Shown in pieces: positions 6,668 to 6,854 of a stretch of 6,854 nt of DNA. Positions within the stretch are counted from its first letter, which is position 1, and every line of letters begins with the position of its first letter. Position numbers and translations under genes: made by a program. The notes under the pieces are model-generated. The model had not been told where the DNA came from and ran no database searches. It worked only from the letters and a program-made list of their open reading frames with translations. The stretch is from CAYRVX01 sp964642165 (GTDB lineage: Bacteria > Planctomycetota > Phycisphaerae > SM23-33), in contig CAZXOC010000349.1 of NCBI GenBank assembly GCA_964642165.1, positions 1-6,854 on the forward strand, given 5' to 3'.

Positions 6668-6783
6668 ACGCCCTTCCGAGCGTTTGATAAGTCCAAGAGA
6701 GCCAAGCGTCTCTGCGGTCTTCGATCGCCCGCTCGGCTGCCCGCGGGATCGGCGATGGGTGCTCGGAGATCGCCAATGGATAG

Positions 6784-6854
<71 letters not shown>

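Larger units (their letters stand above)
6426..6783. other. 358-bp gene-free stretch: terminator, promoter and structured leader
   Basis: No convincing protein gene is present; the open frames here look like chance frames in GC-rich DNA with no ribosome binding site or recognisable motif. The left part holds the GC hairpin at 6479-6508 and two further inverted repeats: GAGCGG/CCGCTC (6521-6526 with 6540-6545) and GTCGC/GCGAC (6546-6550 with 6553-6557). A short A-rich patch, TAAAGAAAA (6566-6574), precedes the promoter at 6598-6625. From about 6632 to 6783 lies the leader of the tRNA transcript. I see no IS element, no attachment site and no CRISPR repeats. Confidence 0.6.

Overview
This is a GC-rich bacterial chromosomal window with four protein genes and the start of a tRNA gene. 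The likely source is a member of the Planctomycetota or the wider PVC group. That assignment is an inference from the GC content, the sequence style of Ffh (DLQRPAAVEQL, TKFD, a long basic tail), and the pairing of a secreted GHL10-type glycoside hydrolase with a GH42 enzyme. No rRNA or other decisive taxonomic marker lies inside the window.

Layout. (1) At 1-802 (+) is the 3' part of an S-methyl-5'-thioadenosine phosphorylase gene of methionine salvage; its 5' end is outside the window. (2) At 896-2338 (+) is a complete ffh gene for the signal recognition particle GTPase. (3) At 2398-4167 (-) is a secreted glycosyl-hydrolase-like family 10 (GHL10) protein, convergent with ffh. Its TIM barrel is interrupted by about 240 residues resembling parts of the GH42 trimerisation (amidotransferase-like) domain, apparently in swapped order. 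(4) At 4168-4364 is a divergent control region. It holds a good sigma70-type promoter for the GHL10 gene (CTGACA-17-TACAAT) lying on three tandem, helix-phased YTGT-N3/4-GCG repeats. (5) At 4365-6425 (+) is a complete, apparently cytoplasmic GH42 beta-galactosidase-type enzyme with both catalytic glutamates and the zinc cysteine cluster. A strong GC hairpin follows it and is a likely terminator. (6) At 6426-6783 there is no convincing protein gene. The stretch carries the hairpin, a strong promoter (TTGACT-16-TATCAT) and a structured leader of about 150 nt. (7) At 6784 the gene for tRNA-Ile(GAU) begins; it runs off the window edge after nucleotide 70.

How the parts fit. The first two genes are housekeeping functions on one strand. 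The GHL10/GH42 pair looks like a small glycan-use locus, with one exported and one cytoplasmic hydrolase reading away from a shared 197-bp region; the substrate cannot be read from the sequence. The tRNA-Ile(GAU) with its own strong promoter and long leader may be the first gene of a larger stable-RNA operon to the right, for example tRNA-Ile, tRNA-Ala and 23S in an organism with unlinked rRNA genes. That part is inference.

Most unusual points: the apparently permuted domain insertion in the GHL10 protein, the repeat array on its promoter, and the isolated strong promoter with leader before tRNA-Ile.
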